Source of the DNA: Anoplolepis gracilipes
Lineage: Eukaryota > Arthropoda > Insecta > Hymenoptera > Formicidae
DNA length: 64,000 nt
Assembly: GCF_047496725.1 (NCBI RefSeq)
Contig: NC_132979.1
Coordinates: forward strand, 11,883,001-11,947,000
Direction of reading: 5' to 3'
This document shows positions 48,215 to 60,263 of the stretch, piece after piece; within the stretch, counting starts at the first letter, position 1, and each line of letters starts with the position of its first letter. The notes below the pieces were generated by a model, which was not told the origin of the DNA, did not search any database, and saw only the letters and a program-made list of their open reading frames with translations. The translations under genes were made by a program, and so were the position numbers.

Positions 48215-49055
48215 AATAATTTTTTCTTCTTGTAGATGTTTGGACTCGATCGTTTTTGACGTGATTCTCGACTAGTGACTATCAATGTTTTATAAGATAT
48301 TCTCAATGGTTCAGATACACATCGAATCAACATTTCTTCAACGTGTCTCTTGATCAATTCTTTTTATATATCGAGTTCGTGCTTATGTGTGCCTGCGTGT
48401 GTCTATGTGTATACAAATTGAATGTTTATTTTGAAACTGCTATTGTTACAAAACTGTTGATAAATCAATAATCAATGTATTTTTTTAAATTAAATTTAAT
48501 ACAACATAATTTGTATTGTATCTTTGATTGTTTCAAATAGAGGTATACAAGCGTAATTAATCTTTAGTAGTTTGTCAAAATGTTTAATTAAAAACATGAT
48601 TGAATGATAAAGGATGAATCATTGGAAGGATGAAATATTATTTATAATTATAAATTATAAATTATAAATTTATTTAAGAAAAATTTTATTTAACTTTTGC
48701 CGCGTAAAAATAGTTGCTAGATTATCAACTATAATATAGATGTAACTTTTAATTTTTATATTTTCGAAATAGTAAACTTACTTATATACTTTAATTATCA
48801 TATATTTCCAGTTATAATAACTGTTCATTAAAAAATTCGATTTTCCAACGCTGATTTCATTTTGGTACCTTATAATTATAAAGCCAATTTTAACATATTA
48901 ATAAAATTCATTACGTAAATGTACAGAAAATTTCATGTCATTATATCTGCAAACATGTGTAAGGCATAAGTAAACCAGAAATAATTGATTTTTAGTTTTA
49001 AAAACCACATTATTGAAATGCTCGATTACCTGATCTTACTTTTGTGTAATTTTCT
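48215..49055. promoter_or_regulatory. 5' flank of copy A (putative promoter region)
   Basis: DNA upstream of exon 1 is conserved with 53866-54560 upstream of copy C exon 1, including CTTGTAGATGTTT then CTCGATCGT and GTGATTCTCGACT. I see no clear core promoter motif. Its sharing shows the duplication unit included upstream DNA. Confidence 0.5.
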
Positions 49056-49589
49056 TTAGGGGATACCTCAAAAAGTATTCACCAATAAACCATATATATT
49101 CTGCATAAATTGAAATTTGTTACTTGTCCAAAATTGTATGAATATACCACAAGATATGGTGCAATGCATAATGCAAAACTTCTTAGCTAGGCTATAAGAA
49201 TGTGGGCGAAAAATTAAAAACCATTTTAATGGCGTTATTTTGAAACTAAATGAACATTACTTATATTTTATTCATATGTTTATAGATCACATACATTGTT
49301 CTATATAATATATGTAAGCATAATGAAATTTGTTAATATGCGAAAATTATATTATTATTAATTTAAAAATCATCGGGTATTTTGCTAGATTTGTAGAAAA
49401 AAATTATAAATATATATGTAAAATATAAAATTATTTTTTAAACTATTTTTCTATTTCGTAATATATACAAAATATCTCATAATAATATCTCTTCTTGTGC
49501 AGGTAGAGTAGGTTAAAAGTTCTTTACCATTTTACAATTTTTGTAATAATTATTAAAAAAGTAATTCAAAAAAATTGACCTTAGTTTCT

Positions 49590-49888
49590 GAGTTATAATT
49601 GAAAATAGTTAGCTATTTACGAGCCGGATACAACGGCCATGCAGGGACGGCGCAACGAGTCATTAGATTAATGGCCTTCCTACTGTCAATAATATTGTAT
49701 AATATCGTATAAAATGCAATAATAATTCAATAAACTTCAAATGATAATATTGTATAATAATAATAATTATTATTGTTGTAATATTATTAACCATCTAGAG
49801 GAGTCATTTGTTTCATGACGTGTTGCATTGTCCCTGCTTCCCCGTTGTATCCGGCTCATAAATAGTTAACTATTTTCAATTATAACTC
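49590..49888. mobile_element. Long-inverted-repeat element (MITE-like)
   Basis: Arms 49590-49675 and about 49801-49888 pair over some 60-85 bp: GAGTTATAATTGAAAATAGT at the left end and its exact complement at the right, then GAGCCGGATACAACGG on both. No ORF. Beyond the right arm, DNA runs to CACCCTGTA near 49974, a common type of terminal motif, so a larger element may contain it. Confidence 0.65.
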
Positions 49889-51363
49889 AAAAATTTTGTA
49901 AAAATAAAATTGTTTCAGAATTTGCTCAAGAATATGTCATTTTAAGGACATCAAATTATTTTGTATCACCCTGTATAAGAATTCTGATTTCAATACTTGA
50001 AATAAATAAAATGGAAAAATTTTTTTTATTTATTAATAAAAGAAATTAATGTATTTTATGATGAATAAGTTTAGAGATAACAAACACTTCTCTAAATAAA
50101 GAAATAAAAAACAAACTATAAAGTAAAGATGAAAATTAAGTGATAGCCAAAATATTGATATTTAACTTAATGAAATAATAAAAAATAGTGGTTTTGTGTT
50201 TTTAAATTTTACGTTTTAAAACTTAGAAACGCACTATTAATAATTAAACAGAAAAAAGTAAATATTATTATAAAATTAAAATCTTTTAGCGCAAATAAAT
50301 TATGGTATGATAAATAGAAATTTTGCAATGGTTACAGTGCGTTTATCAGTTTTTGTAATTTTACTGATTATTGATTAAAAATTAAAAAATAAGATTTGTG
50401 ATTATTTATAAACGACGTAACTAGCAACATAATAACATTAACTTTTTTCTTTTCTTAATATAAAATTTTTTATTTATTCTATAATCTTTTTGCTGAGAGA
50501 TATTTTTTATTTAATTTTTATTTCTTAAATAAGAAGTTAAATTATTTTCATAACTTTTTTGTAATTCAATTTTATTTTGATAACATTTTATACATAGATT
50601 ATCGAAAGAGCTCCGAATTAATAAATATAAATAAGTAAGTAAGAAAGAGGCAATAGGAGCGAGGAGATGTGAATATAAAATTATAAGTTTTTTATATAAG
50701 TGATGTGTCGCAAGTGTATTAACATTAAGTACATTAGTAACATTCTATAGAATGACGGAAATTATAATAAAAATTTGAACGTTTTGATTCATGTTTTGAA
50801 TCCTCTTCAGCATAATATATAAATTAAATAAATGAATTATAAATAGATAAAAACGAAAATTAATGAGAAAACATCGCATAATAAAGGCGTAAGACATGTG
50901 TGAACTAAAAATCGTTATCGTATTCGCATGATTAAATAGATCAATGCCTTAGAACCGCTGTACATATTTATCGCATGTTAGTTGTATAAATTACATATAT
51001 ATAAAACGATCCAACTTGTTCGGCTCTTTTATTGTACGGCTTGCATAATAATCCCGCGAGGCAATTCTCCGAGGTTTCCAGACCGAGGAAGGTATGCAGT
51101 TAGATTGAGGGGTTAAGTCTGTATTAGTAAAATGAGTATAATAAATACCTGTTTGTAATAAAGTAATTTACCGTTAGTTTGTATATAATGGTGGTGACTC
51201 AGAAAAAGCTTACAGGATATGCATTCCGTTTGTGTGTTGTTGAATCTATGGTATATATATCGCGACAACTGATGTTTAACGTGTGGTTATGCCGATGGTA
51301 CAGATGGTAATGAGCTCAAGGGCGAAAAATACACTTAAGATGGAAAGAGTTAGATAGGTGACA

Positions 51364-51692
51364 TTAGATCTTAGGCAGTTTGTTTATTATATCATCGTAA
51401 ATAGCTGGCAAACATTCTATATCTGTTTGTAGATTTATGCTATTTATTTGTCGTTTAATGTATAACATTTCAGATATCGCACTCGAAGACTCAGCATGGT
51501 ATGTGTGAGATCTAAATATTCTTCTCCATGGCCTGGGATGACGAATTCTATCGGTGAGTCGTCCGAGAGCGAGCTGACGGGTTTGTAATAGATCCATTGT
51601 GAACTTTCGATGCTAGTCTGCGTGGGTGGTAAAGAAAAAAGATCGAGTTCACTTTTTAAACACTCGCTCGAATGTGTATGAAGAAAAGACAT
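51364..51692 (-). pseudogene. Virus-like capsid-type protein (F54H12.2-like), N-terminal fragment
   Basis: Starts at ATG 51692 with MSFLHTHSSECLKSELDLFS, then a PPTQTSIESSQW motif and IEFVIPGHGEEYLDL. This N-terminus is shared by the F54H12.2-like proteins found in many invertebrate genomes inside Polinton/virus-like elements, where they behave as structural proteins. The frame is lost after about 80 residues, and a second frame (51597-51364) follows with unrelated-looking sequence. The family is normally several hundred residues long, so most is missing. Assignment is by recalled motif, not by search. Confidence 0.6.
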
Positions 51693-51727
51693 GATTATTT
51701 ACCGTAAATTTTTATCAATATCTTTTA

Positions 51728-51935
51728 CCGATATTTTCGTTGTCTACTGTGTTTAGCGTAGTATCGTTTAAGAAAATATGTCGGATACGCGGTGCGCTTT
51801 CTAGCAGTTTTATGACGTTTCGCGGAGGAGTTATGTCTTTTCTTTGACTTGCGATTTTTCTTTCTCTCCTTGCTTTTTAATGTTTTATTCCGCGCTTTGG
51901 TTTTTTTCGGTAATCTTTTCTTATTTGATCACCGA
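51728..51935 (-). pseudogene. Lys/Arg-rich basic segment of the virus-like block
   Basis: A minus-strand stretch between the two larger ORFs, extremely rich in Lys and Arg (for example KKRHNSSAKRHKTARKR), ending in a stop near 51728. Composition suggests a DNA-condensing virion core protein. It lacks its own clear start and is frame-shifted from the ORF before it. Confidence 0.4.
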
Positions 51936-52354
51936 CGTTTACGTGACGACGTTACCGCGGATTTAACGATACGCGCGTTATTAAGCCCGGCGAAAGGAAA
52001 CTGAGCTGCGTGCATTTTCGCATCTGTCTTATATCCCGAGCCTTTCATCAGACTACTTATTTTTTCTTTAGCTTTTCTCTTGAGATTTTCTCGCGATTCT
52101 TTAAAACGGTTTTCGGCCGACACCTTTAACGGTATATTATTTTCAATATCACCGATTATATTAACACCTGCTTGTAAAGCTTCTTTCCCTACTGTACGCG
52201 CTCCTCTACTTAGATAAGATAGTATACGTCTAAATAATCCTCCTAGAAAACTTCCGATTCCATGACCGCGTTGATAAGATGCGCCGACGAAAACTCTCGG
52301 AATTCCACCACCTCTGCCGCTTTGTAAATTGTAATACTCGTAGTAGTCTGTCAT
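51929..52354 (-). CDS. Virus-like minor capsid/core protein (pVI/pX-like)
   Basis: 141 codons from ATG 52354 to TGA 51929, open throughout. A Gly-rich, amphipathic helical centre (GIGSFLGGLFRRILSYLSRG, then GKEALQAGVNIIGD) is followed by a basic C-terminus with KGSGYK and a terminal RKRR. This small, basic, amphipathic design is the adenovirus pVI/pX type seen in Polinton and adintovirus-like elements, where it packs DNA or disrupts membranes. It is the only intact-looking ORF of the block. Nothing shows that it is expressed. Confidence 0.6.
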   Translation of the reverse strand: MTDYYEYYNLQSGRGGGIPRVFVGASYQRGHGIGSFLGGLFRRILSYLSRGARTVGKEALQAGVNIIGDIENNIPLKVSAENRFKESRENLKRKAKEKISSLMKGSGYKTDAKMHAAQFPFAGLNNARIVKSAVTSSRKRR

Positions 52355-52464
52355 GTTGCATTTGAGAACTTAATTTTTATCTTTTTCCCTATGACGCCGA
52401 CGTTCGCAATACTAACGGGTTCGCCTAAAGTGTAACGTCACAGTCGATGTTTCGGATTCCAATG

Positions 52465-53015
52465 CTATTTTTTTCCGAACTGATCTCTTATATCGATTTC
52501 TATCCTACTGAAATTTGTTCGTCGTAACGGGATATAATGCAGAGAAGAGAAATGTTTCACTTGATTCGTTCCGTACTCGTAATCGCGACCATGCTCCTCG
52601 ACCGACACTATTCGGAGAAGAGGAGACTGCACATCGCCTTTTATGTAAGGTTCGCAAATATCACAATAAACGAATAGTTTATCGGGAATATCGCGAGCCA
52701 AACTACAGGGTTCGTAACTGAAGAATCCAAAGCGTCCCTTTTCAAAACCGAGTTTAACAAAAATTGATGTAGATTTTTTTTTTGAATCAGGATTATACAT
52801 CGTAAGCATAGTATAGCATCGTCCTTCCCGCTTAGGAGCATTATAAAGTGCATCCCCTAAACCGAGTATTCGTAGAAGTTTATCGGAAAAGTTTACATAA
52901 TGATTTAGTTTACATTTATTTTCATCACACTCAAGGTAAAACTCTATACTACCGACAGACAACCTCCGTTGATCCAGACGAAAATGCGAACCGACTCTCG
53001 TGGAAAAAAGAAACT
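52465..53015 (-). pseudogene. Virus-like capsid-associated protein (penton-type), C-terminal part
   Basis: Open from about 53015 downward; the first Met-like start is a TTG at 52962, and the true start is not visible. Features: FSDKLLRILGLGDALY, then LFVYCDICEPYIKGDVQSPL, then HYIPLRRTNFSRIEIDIRDQ. The C-terminal pattern (bound-strand, acidic SRIEIDIRD, then a beta strand) is typical of the penton-like or capsid-associated proteins beside F54H12.2-like genes. The frame ends at a run of seven A bases near 52472; the expected last strand continues in another frame. Confidence 0.55.
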
Positions 53016-53763
53016 GTTAAAATCATCATTTTTTATGCTCTTCCACTGATTTTCTTGAAAATACTTCAATATATTATCGCATTATACATATATAATTTCT
53101 ATGCACTTTTGGGTACCAGTATAGTTAAAACATCTTCGTTTAAACTGGAATCACTAAAATTATGTTTCTTTAAATGAAAGAGATTGATTTCGATTGGTTT
53201 TATCAAAACTTGAATGGGGCCAAAATCCGGCGAATGGATCCTTCCCCTTTCACTGTATCAATCTTTTACTTTGAATTTAGTAGCTGTCTCGTGATGTAAT
53301 TTATTTTAACTCAAAGATTTTTAATTTCCACATTAAATTATCGTTAAATAAAACATAATATACTGTAAGTTTTATATAAAAATTAATATATAGAAATAGA
53401 TATTTAAAGAAATAAAAACATTTCAAAAACTATTAAAAAATCATAATTAGCAAAAGTATCACATATGTGTTTAATTTAGCAGTGTACCAAAGAATCAACG
53501 AAATGATTAATTTAAAAATTTATATTAAAATATTCTTATTGTTACATTTAAATCTTAATATACCGTTTCAATTAAGTTTAATTTTATATTATATAACACT
53601 GATTTTTAAATGTATAATGCAAAACTAACAAATTGTATATATACTTTTTAATACCGTTAAAACTCTTTAATTATGAATACAGTCATTAATACAAGTAATT
53701 TGTTATTTGCAATGTATAACATTTAGTTTTATTTTGCACAAAAATACTTTCCTGGAGACTTAC

Positions 53764-53865
53764 CGGAGTTACATCATTTTCTAAATTTCCCCAAATCGCG
53801 ATGGTCAATTTGGTTAGTATTAACACTTTTAATAAAACACATAACATTTTTAATTTTTTTAACAT
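53764..53865 (-). pseudogene. Copy C exon 1: signal peptide with intact donor
   Basis: ATG at 53865, MLKKLKMLCVLLKVLILTKL, a good signal peptide, ending VTP|GTAAGT at 53764. It is the only exon 1 in the window with a canonical donor, but no downstream exon of this copy survives. Confidence 0.8.
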
Positions 53866-54560
53866 AATAAATTATTATTCTTGTAGATGTTTATACTCGA
53901 TCGTCTTTAACGTGATTCTCGACTGAAATGCCCAGTAGCTATCAATGTTTGATACGATCTTCACAATGATTCAGATACACTAATTGACTCAATGTTTCTC
54001 CACGCCTCTTGATAGATTTTTTGTAATATGTAGAGTTTATGCATATGTATATAAATTTAGTGCTTATTTTTGAATGTGTTACTTTTTAAGACTTTTTCTC
54101 ATAATTGAATATAATGATTTTTATCACCAAATTATATAACTGCTGGTAAATCAATAATTAGTATATTTTCCTTAATTCAACTTAATACAGAATAATGCGT
54201 ATTATATTCTATAGCATATTATAGCATATCGTATAATATATTGTATCAAGGACAGTAATACACGCATAATCAATTTTTAATAGTTTGTCAAAATATTCAA
54301 TTAAAAACATGATTGAATAATAAAAAACGGATAACATATTATTCATTATAACTATAAATTATAATTATAAATTACAGTTATAGAATTTTTTAAGTAAACT
54401 TTATTTATTCGTTGTTGCGTAAAGAAATTGCTAGATTTAGCATCGAAAACAGACATATTTGACATATAAATTTCCATGTTTTGAAATAGTAAGCTTATAT
54501 ATCTAATTATGATATGTTTGCAGTTATTAGAAAAAATTTGACTTTCCAGAGCTACCCTCA

Positions 54561-55577
54561 TTTCGATCCCGTATTATTAGTTCCAATGTATCAAAATGAT
54601 CGATAATATAATTGTTCTTTAATTATCTTTGGCCCCCTGAGATTCACTTCATATTTACAAAAATTTATTCATTGCTGATCGTCTTTAATAATATTTCGCC
54701 GTGCGTATAAATTCATAAACGGTCATTTCTGATTTATAATTTATGGTAATACGGATTTAAACCAAATAAGATGACTTTATCATTAGCACTGACGAGTATA
54801 CTGTCATATTATCGACCTTTTTGACATCTTAGATATAATTATTCACGAAGTATTTGAAATATGTTTTAAAATTATATCAAAAATTAATATAAAATTTTCT
54901 CTGTGTACTCAATGAGTACTGCCCATAAGTGATTCTGCGAGCTATTAAATAGGAACCCTGTTCTCTCGGAGTAAAAGTTAGGAATCATTTTTAATCATCA
55001 TTATAGATAACTCACCTTATGATCCTCCTCAGAGTCAAATCGGAAATTACGCAAATTCCGAAACTTCGCAATAATTATTAAAAAGGTAATTTTTTAAAAA
55101 TAGGCCAATTTATGTGAGTATAAGCGTGCGGCAAGTAAAGACAGCTCACTGATACGCAATCGAAACTTTGAAAGAAGCAATCTATAGTTACATCTCAGGA
55201 AGCACCAGACTTTTAGTTGTAGAATTCTCGCGACTCATAACAATGAACATTTCTTTTGTCGCATATTTATACTTGCAAGAATATATTCCTATTTAAATTA
55301 AATGCATACATAAAAAGTCACAAATAAAGATAAAATTTACAATATACAAATTTAATTATTATACAATCTGACGAAATCAAATAACTATAAAAAACATGCT
55401 TATTTCTAAATAGAAAATTGTCATAATAGAATAAGCTTATATTATTAGCGTGCATCCTTAATATCTTATTTGCAAAAATTTTCTTCTCGTAAATTACACA
55501 GAATATGGTAAATATAAATTATTTGTGACTCGTCACATACTTGCTCTAGTTTTTCTGTGTTAAAAAACCATTAAAGT
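54561..55577. other. Spacer between copies C and B
   Basis: AT-rich, no gene. AATAATTATTAAAAAGGTAA near 55069 resembles 49544-49570 upstream of copy A, so the duplicated flank may extend further than 54560. Confidence 0.4.
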
Positions 55578-56140
55578 AAACTAGGGTATGATGGCTATAC
55601 GGAAAAGATGGCCATAGGCTGTAATTTTTTCAATAATCGCTACATAGTGTGCTTTTTTAGTCATTATCAAAGATAATCGATATTTATAGTAGTTTATGTG
55701 CATACTTTATTCGAAATAACGATATTGTGAATCTAATATCATATTTTTACTTTTGACTACCTGCAAAGTTTTTCATTTGTCCACTAAAAACTGTTATAAC
55801 GTCGAACAAATTACAGTTAAGCTATCGTAATCGACGTTAGACATATTATAAAGATATGTAAATTGTTATATGATATATAATTTTTATTTTTGTTTACACT
55901 ATTTTTTTATAAATATTATGGCCATCTTTCGTCACTATGGTTTTTTCTTAAAAGTTAGGTAAAATAGCCAATACTTATGTTGTACTATTTTGATAATATA
56001 AAATTTCTATTAAATATTTTCCTTTTAATTTCAATAATATTACGTAATGAAGATAATATGCCAAACACTATTAAAAAATAACAAAAATAAAAGTACGTTT
56101 TTTTCATTTTAAAAAACTATGGCCATCTTACCCTAGTTTA
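55578..56140. mobile_element. MITE with TAAACTAGGGTAAGATGG termini
   Basis: Left end GTAAACTAGGGTATGATGGC and right end (reverse complement) ATAAACTAGGGTAAGATGGC match except for one or two bases. TA lies at both borders, consistent with a TA target. A further GGCCATCTTT copy is internal (55920). No ORF. It lies just beyond the 3' end of receptor copy B and is absent downstream of copy A. Confidence 0.75.
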
Positions 56141-56371
56141 TCCTACAATCTTCGCACTGTTTATATTAACTCTATATTATAATTCGATTAACATAATCAC
56201 ATTGTAATTAATAAAACAAATAATTTAATATAATGGTAAATGTATCATAGAATATAACAAAAGTAAAAACAATATTTTTATTATTTTGCAATCTTCTATC
56301 TCTAATCCATATAATCAATTTGCAAAAATTTATTCCACTATGCAATGATATGCATATAAAAGAATTACAAT

Positions 56372-56736
56372 TTAATTTATTACTGCATTTCTGATAACAT
56401 CTACTGAGCTAAGTGTCGCATCTTCTGTGCTGTTTCTCAAAGACACAATATTATTGAGACAAAACTCAAAGTTTGGTCTATCATTCGCCACATTTCAACA
56501 ATGCTGCATCAATTCGTACAATATCGGTGGACAGTTGAGAGGTTCGGCAATTTGCCTCCCGAGCGCACATACTCTAATACTTGGTCATTACTTTTGGCGG
56601 GATAAGGCTGCTCATCCAATGACATAATTTCCCACATTAGCACTTCGAATGCCCAAACATCGCTTTGTGAAGTAAATATTCCGACCACTAAAGATTCTGG
56701 TGCCATCCAGCGAACAGCAAGGAAACCTTCTCCTCT
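56372..56736 (-). pseudogene. Copy B exon 9: kinase C-lobe
   Basis: After TTTTAG at 56737 it reads GEGFLAVRWMAPESLVVGIF, with the invariant VRWMAPE intact, then MSLDEQPYPAKSN. A single-base loss versus copy A in PKPLNC shifts the frame, and CWN becomes a stop plus N. The C-terminus still aligns to the end (DVIRNAVIN, stop at 56372). Confidence 0.9.
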
Positions 56737-56977
56737 CTAAAACATAATTTTAGCGCAATAAATCTTTTGCCAAAAGTATCCACATATTTTTAAAACTAGA
56801 AATATGTGCAGTAAAAGTCATTTTTTCTACAGATACTATATTAATAAAAATAGTGTTTTTTCAAATCAATTTACAAATGTGTAATATTATTGCAATGTAA
56901 AAATAGAAAACAAAGTTTTATTTTCTCTTATGTGTCTATAACGTATTACTTTATTTATTAAATAATTGTATATTTAC

Positions 56978-57451
56978 TTTGCGGTAATACTGATCCTTGT
57001 AAATATCTCTAGCTAGTCCGAAATCACCGATTTTCACAATATGATTTTCGCGGTCTCTCGAGGATATTAAACAATTTCGACACGCGAGATCTTTGTGCAC
57101 AAAGTGCAATTTTTCTAAGTAGCAACAACCTCGCGCAACATCTTTACACATGGCAAGTAAGTCTTGCAATCTGATGGTGAAAGCCTGTGAATCTGATGGT
57201 TGGAATGTCCTACTCTCTCTCAGATATTTCAGTAAGTCAACTTCCATTAATTCTAATATGAGCCATGGTGAATCTTCATCTATACAGATGCCTAACAATC
57301 TTAGAACATGGGTGTAGCGAAAATAGCCCATAAGCTTAGCCTCTCGTAAGAATTCCGTTATCTGTTGGGAGGAAACATTACTTCGCAACATCTTTATAGC
57401 GACAGGCATTGTGCCCTCCCCTTGTAAATCCTTGACAGTTCCTTGAAAAAC
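56978..57451 (-). pseudogene. Copy B exon 8: kinase N-lobe and catalytic loop
   Basis: Open throughout, from VFQGTVKDLQGEG to DIYKDQYYRK before GTAAAT. ATP-lysine VAIKML, catalytic loop HKDLACRN (Arg of HRD replaced by Lys) and KIGDFGLARD. Compared with copy A it has a two-residue insertion in AFTIRLQDLL. Confidence 0.9.
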
Positions 57452-57657
57452 CTACAAAATATTTTATAGTTAATACAAATTAAATCAATAAATAGCACGA
57501 ATGAAAAATAAGTTTAGATTATTTATCTTCTTATGAAAAATTTTGATTTGTAAAATTATTTTTATTAAAAAATGTGTCTTTAGCTCAAAATATTCTGATT
57601 AAAAAACTAACAAAAGTCGTTAAGGACACATTTAAGTAATAAAAAATTAATCTTTAC

Positions 57658-57840
57658 CTTTCCAAACGCACCACTACCTACAAGCTTTGTTAGAGTAATT
57701 TGCTTTTTTCTGACTATGTTCAGCGCAAGTTCCGATTATATTGCATTCTAGGAACGTACAACGCATTAACTACGTTCCCGGAAGGCATTTCATATAGAGT
57801 TGCTAATTCGATGTTGGTGATTGTTGAAAACAAAACTTGT
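57658..57840 (-). pseudogene. Copy B exon 7: juxtamembrane and glycine loop
   Basis: Reads TNIELATLYEMPSGNVVNAL, then VPRM. A small frame break near 57735 is followed by VRKKQITLTKLVGSGAFGK up to GTAAAG. The GSGAFGK nucleotide loop is intact. ELATLxExPxGNV is a familiar sevenless/ROS1 juxtamembrane pattern. Confidence 0.75.
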
Positions 57841-58025
57841 TCATCGTGACTTTCTTTACATTTTCGGTATGCTGTTAGATAACATTACAATATGCTTATG
57901 ATTAATTTTATGTATTAAAAATTGAAATTATTTTCAACAAGTAAACTAATTTTACATAAATCTCTATACATATATAAATCTAAAATAATGTGCAATTAAA
58001 GTTAAAAATTTATATCAAATGTACT

Positions 58026-58400
58026 TACAATAATACAAGCAAATACAGATTACAGCAATGACGAGGCCAACAACTGTTAATGTAATTTTTAGATCATATT
58101 GCACAGCAGATGTTCCGATAGATCCTGTTAAATCAATGAATTCGCTTGATTTACTTTTTAGATTCTTTAAAGCTTTTGTTTTCAGTCCGTACACAAAATT
58201 GATATTTCTGAGTCATCTCTTTTGTAATTATCCAATAATAATTTTTTGTTCCGTTATAATATAAATTCCAATCTTCGTTTCTATCAGCCTGATTATTCAT
58301 TTTGTAATTATTTTGACAATTAAACTCTCCAATCTATACAAATCTTTTCTATAAATCTTTGCTCGCACAGGTTCTCAATTTAACTAATATAGGTCCTAGG
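58026..58400 (-). pseudogene. Copy B exon 6: last FN3 and transmembrane helix
   Basis: An FN3 end (YYWIITKEMTQKYQFCVRTEN) is followed by a frameshift near 58165. Then comes SSEFIDLTGSIGTSAVQYDL and the membrane helix ITLTVVGLVIAVICICLYYC, ending with donor K|GTACAT. The 5' limit is uncertain. Confidence 0.7.
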
Positions 58401-58798
58401 AGCAAAACTTGTATATATTGTATTATTATATAATAAAGGGAATGTTTTAAGTGGACCTGGAATGCATACTTATCGTGACTACGAAATTTCATGTATCTTT
58501 TAAATCAGAAACATGTGCCAGTTCAAGATTGATCTATAGAATAATTTTTTGTATCAAATGCAGAAACTTTAATTGTCAAAGGTAATTACAAAATAAGTAA
58601 TATCAATTTTGCTTGCAAATATACGTATGCTAAAAACGCTTATGACATTGGAGAAAATTAAGTAAAGTAATTCAAAGATTTTGTATTACATAGATATTTT
58701 TACTTAAAAGTTTTTACTCAAATTTTTTATTTAAAAAATTTATGAAAACATTTCTAGAAAATAAATATATGATATCATAATGCGTTCATTTATTTTAC

Positions 58799-60263
58799 CT
58801 TGTGTTTCAAAAGTAAATTCTCCATCAGGCAGCCATATAAATTCTTTCTCGTAATTGCAATATCTCAGGATCAAACGGAATTTATATAAAGTTCCTGGCA
58901 GTAAATTTTCTATATGGAATTCTACTGTATAATTATTTGTCTCAATATTGTTTGCAATTTCCCATTTTTGCATTTGATTTTGTTTGTACTTCAGTGTGTA
59001 ATGGGTTATATTATCGCTAAGATTCCATGAAATATTTATACTATTTATACCGACTCCTCTCAAAATCAAATTATTCGGTTCCGGATACATATAAACACTT
59101 TTTTTTAAACTGTCAGTGACTAAATTGTTGAAATTAACTAGATACACTCGCACATATATCAAGTATTCCTGTCCTAGCATCAGCGGAAATCTTTTCATGA
59201 AAAACTTGCCATCTACCGTACGTTCGGAATTATTGAGAAAATGTGTATCGTATTCATCTCGAGTAATTCCTTTTTGTGTGCCATTTGTAAAAGAGACTGA
59301 TCGCCAATGCACTTCGTAATTCACTTCCATACAATTTATGTTCTCGGGTGGCATCCAATAAACTATCGCCAAAGTAGGAATTAGAACTTGAACCGTCACA
59401 TTTTCTGGCGCGTTAAGCTTGCCAGGGGTAGTTTTTAGAATTATATTTTCCCCGAATTGCAACTTCATCGATAACTTGTTGACATATAAATTAGTTAATG
59501 CAAATTTCAATGTGTACGTTGTAAATGGAGTTAAATTTTGTATTTCGTAAAGCCGTTTGTGCGTTTTCACGTAGAATTCGTCAAATTCGTCAGGGTCATT
59601 GTTCAAACAAGTTTGGTATCTCACGGAGATGATATACATAGTGGTGGCTAAATTGTATTTCTTACATCCGTCAATAGGAACCGACTCCGGGATGTTTAGA
59701 ACGATGCTGTAGTTTGTAGTTGTCGTCTTTTCTTTTAAAAAATTAATAACTTTAGATTGAAATTCTTTTATGTCAGGTACTAAACACCTTGTCGGGGGAT
59801 ATGGTTGTACAGAATTACTCATAGCTTCGACTTAAATATATCATAATCAGAAATATGCACTTTTTGAACATATTTTAATGCGTTTTCTTTGCTATCGAGA
59901 AGTGCATACTTTTTTTCTAAAATATAGATTGTTTTAGCGCGATCAGCGTACAAGTAAAGGTTTATCTTGTTAATTGTTAAAAATGAGAAAGGTATTTTAT
60001 GGTATTGAATCGTTAAAATCAGGTTGCAGCTACAACCATAGATGTCTGTTGCAATGAAGTAATTTTCTTCACCTATCCAGTACATTAATGGTTTGTCAAT
60101 ATTCGTGTAATCAACCTGCATGGAGATTACGTTTTTTAATTGCTTTTTGTATGCACAAGAACATGAATTATTCTTAAAAAAAGGTTTTATATTTTTTCCA
60201 TTGAAATCCGATTGCATTGCCTTATAGTAATAAAACGAATCAATTTCTATCCAAAAAAGATAT
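58799..60263 (-). pseudogene. Copy B exon 5: propeller end and FN3 domains
   Basis: Opens after TTTTGCAG with YLFWIEID and MQVDYTNIDKPLMYWI. A shift near 59825-59845 moves it into the next frame, which is then open for about 350 residues of tandem FN3 (59822-58799). It ends CAAG|GTAAAA. Confidence 0.85.

Larger units (their letters stand above)
50600..53250 (-). mobile_element. Polinton/adintovirus-like element remnant in copy C
   Basis: A foreign block between receptor intron 2 (left) and intron 1 (right). It carries, on the minus strand, three or four short ORFs recognisable as structural proteins of midsize virus-like DNA elements (below). No polymerase B, integrase or protease is visible and I found no terminal inverted repeats, so it is a partial copy. 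Its left 760 bp (50600-51360) has no recognisable gene. The GC content is higher than its surroundings. Confidence 0.65.
49977..54560 (-). pseudogene. sevenless-like receptor kinase, copy C (exon 1 and intron remnants)
   Basis: Four parts. 53866-54560 matches the upstream flank of copy A. 53764-53865 is exon 1. 53250-53763 matches intron 1. 49977-about 50600 matches intron 2 of copies A, B and 0 (for example AAACGACGTAACTAGCAA). The piece that should hold exon 2 is replaced by 2.65 kb of virus-like DNA, and homology ends at 49977 before exon 3. No kinase sequence remains. Confidence 0.75.
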
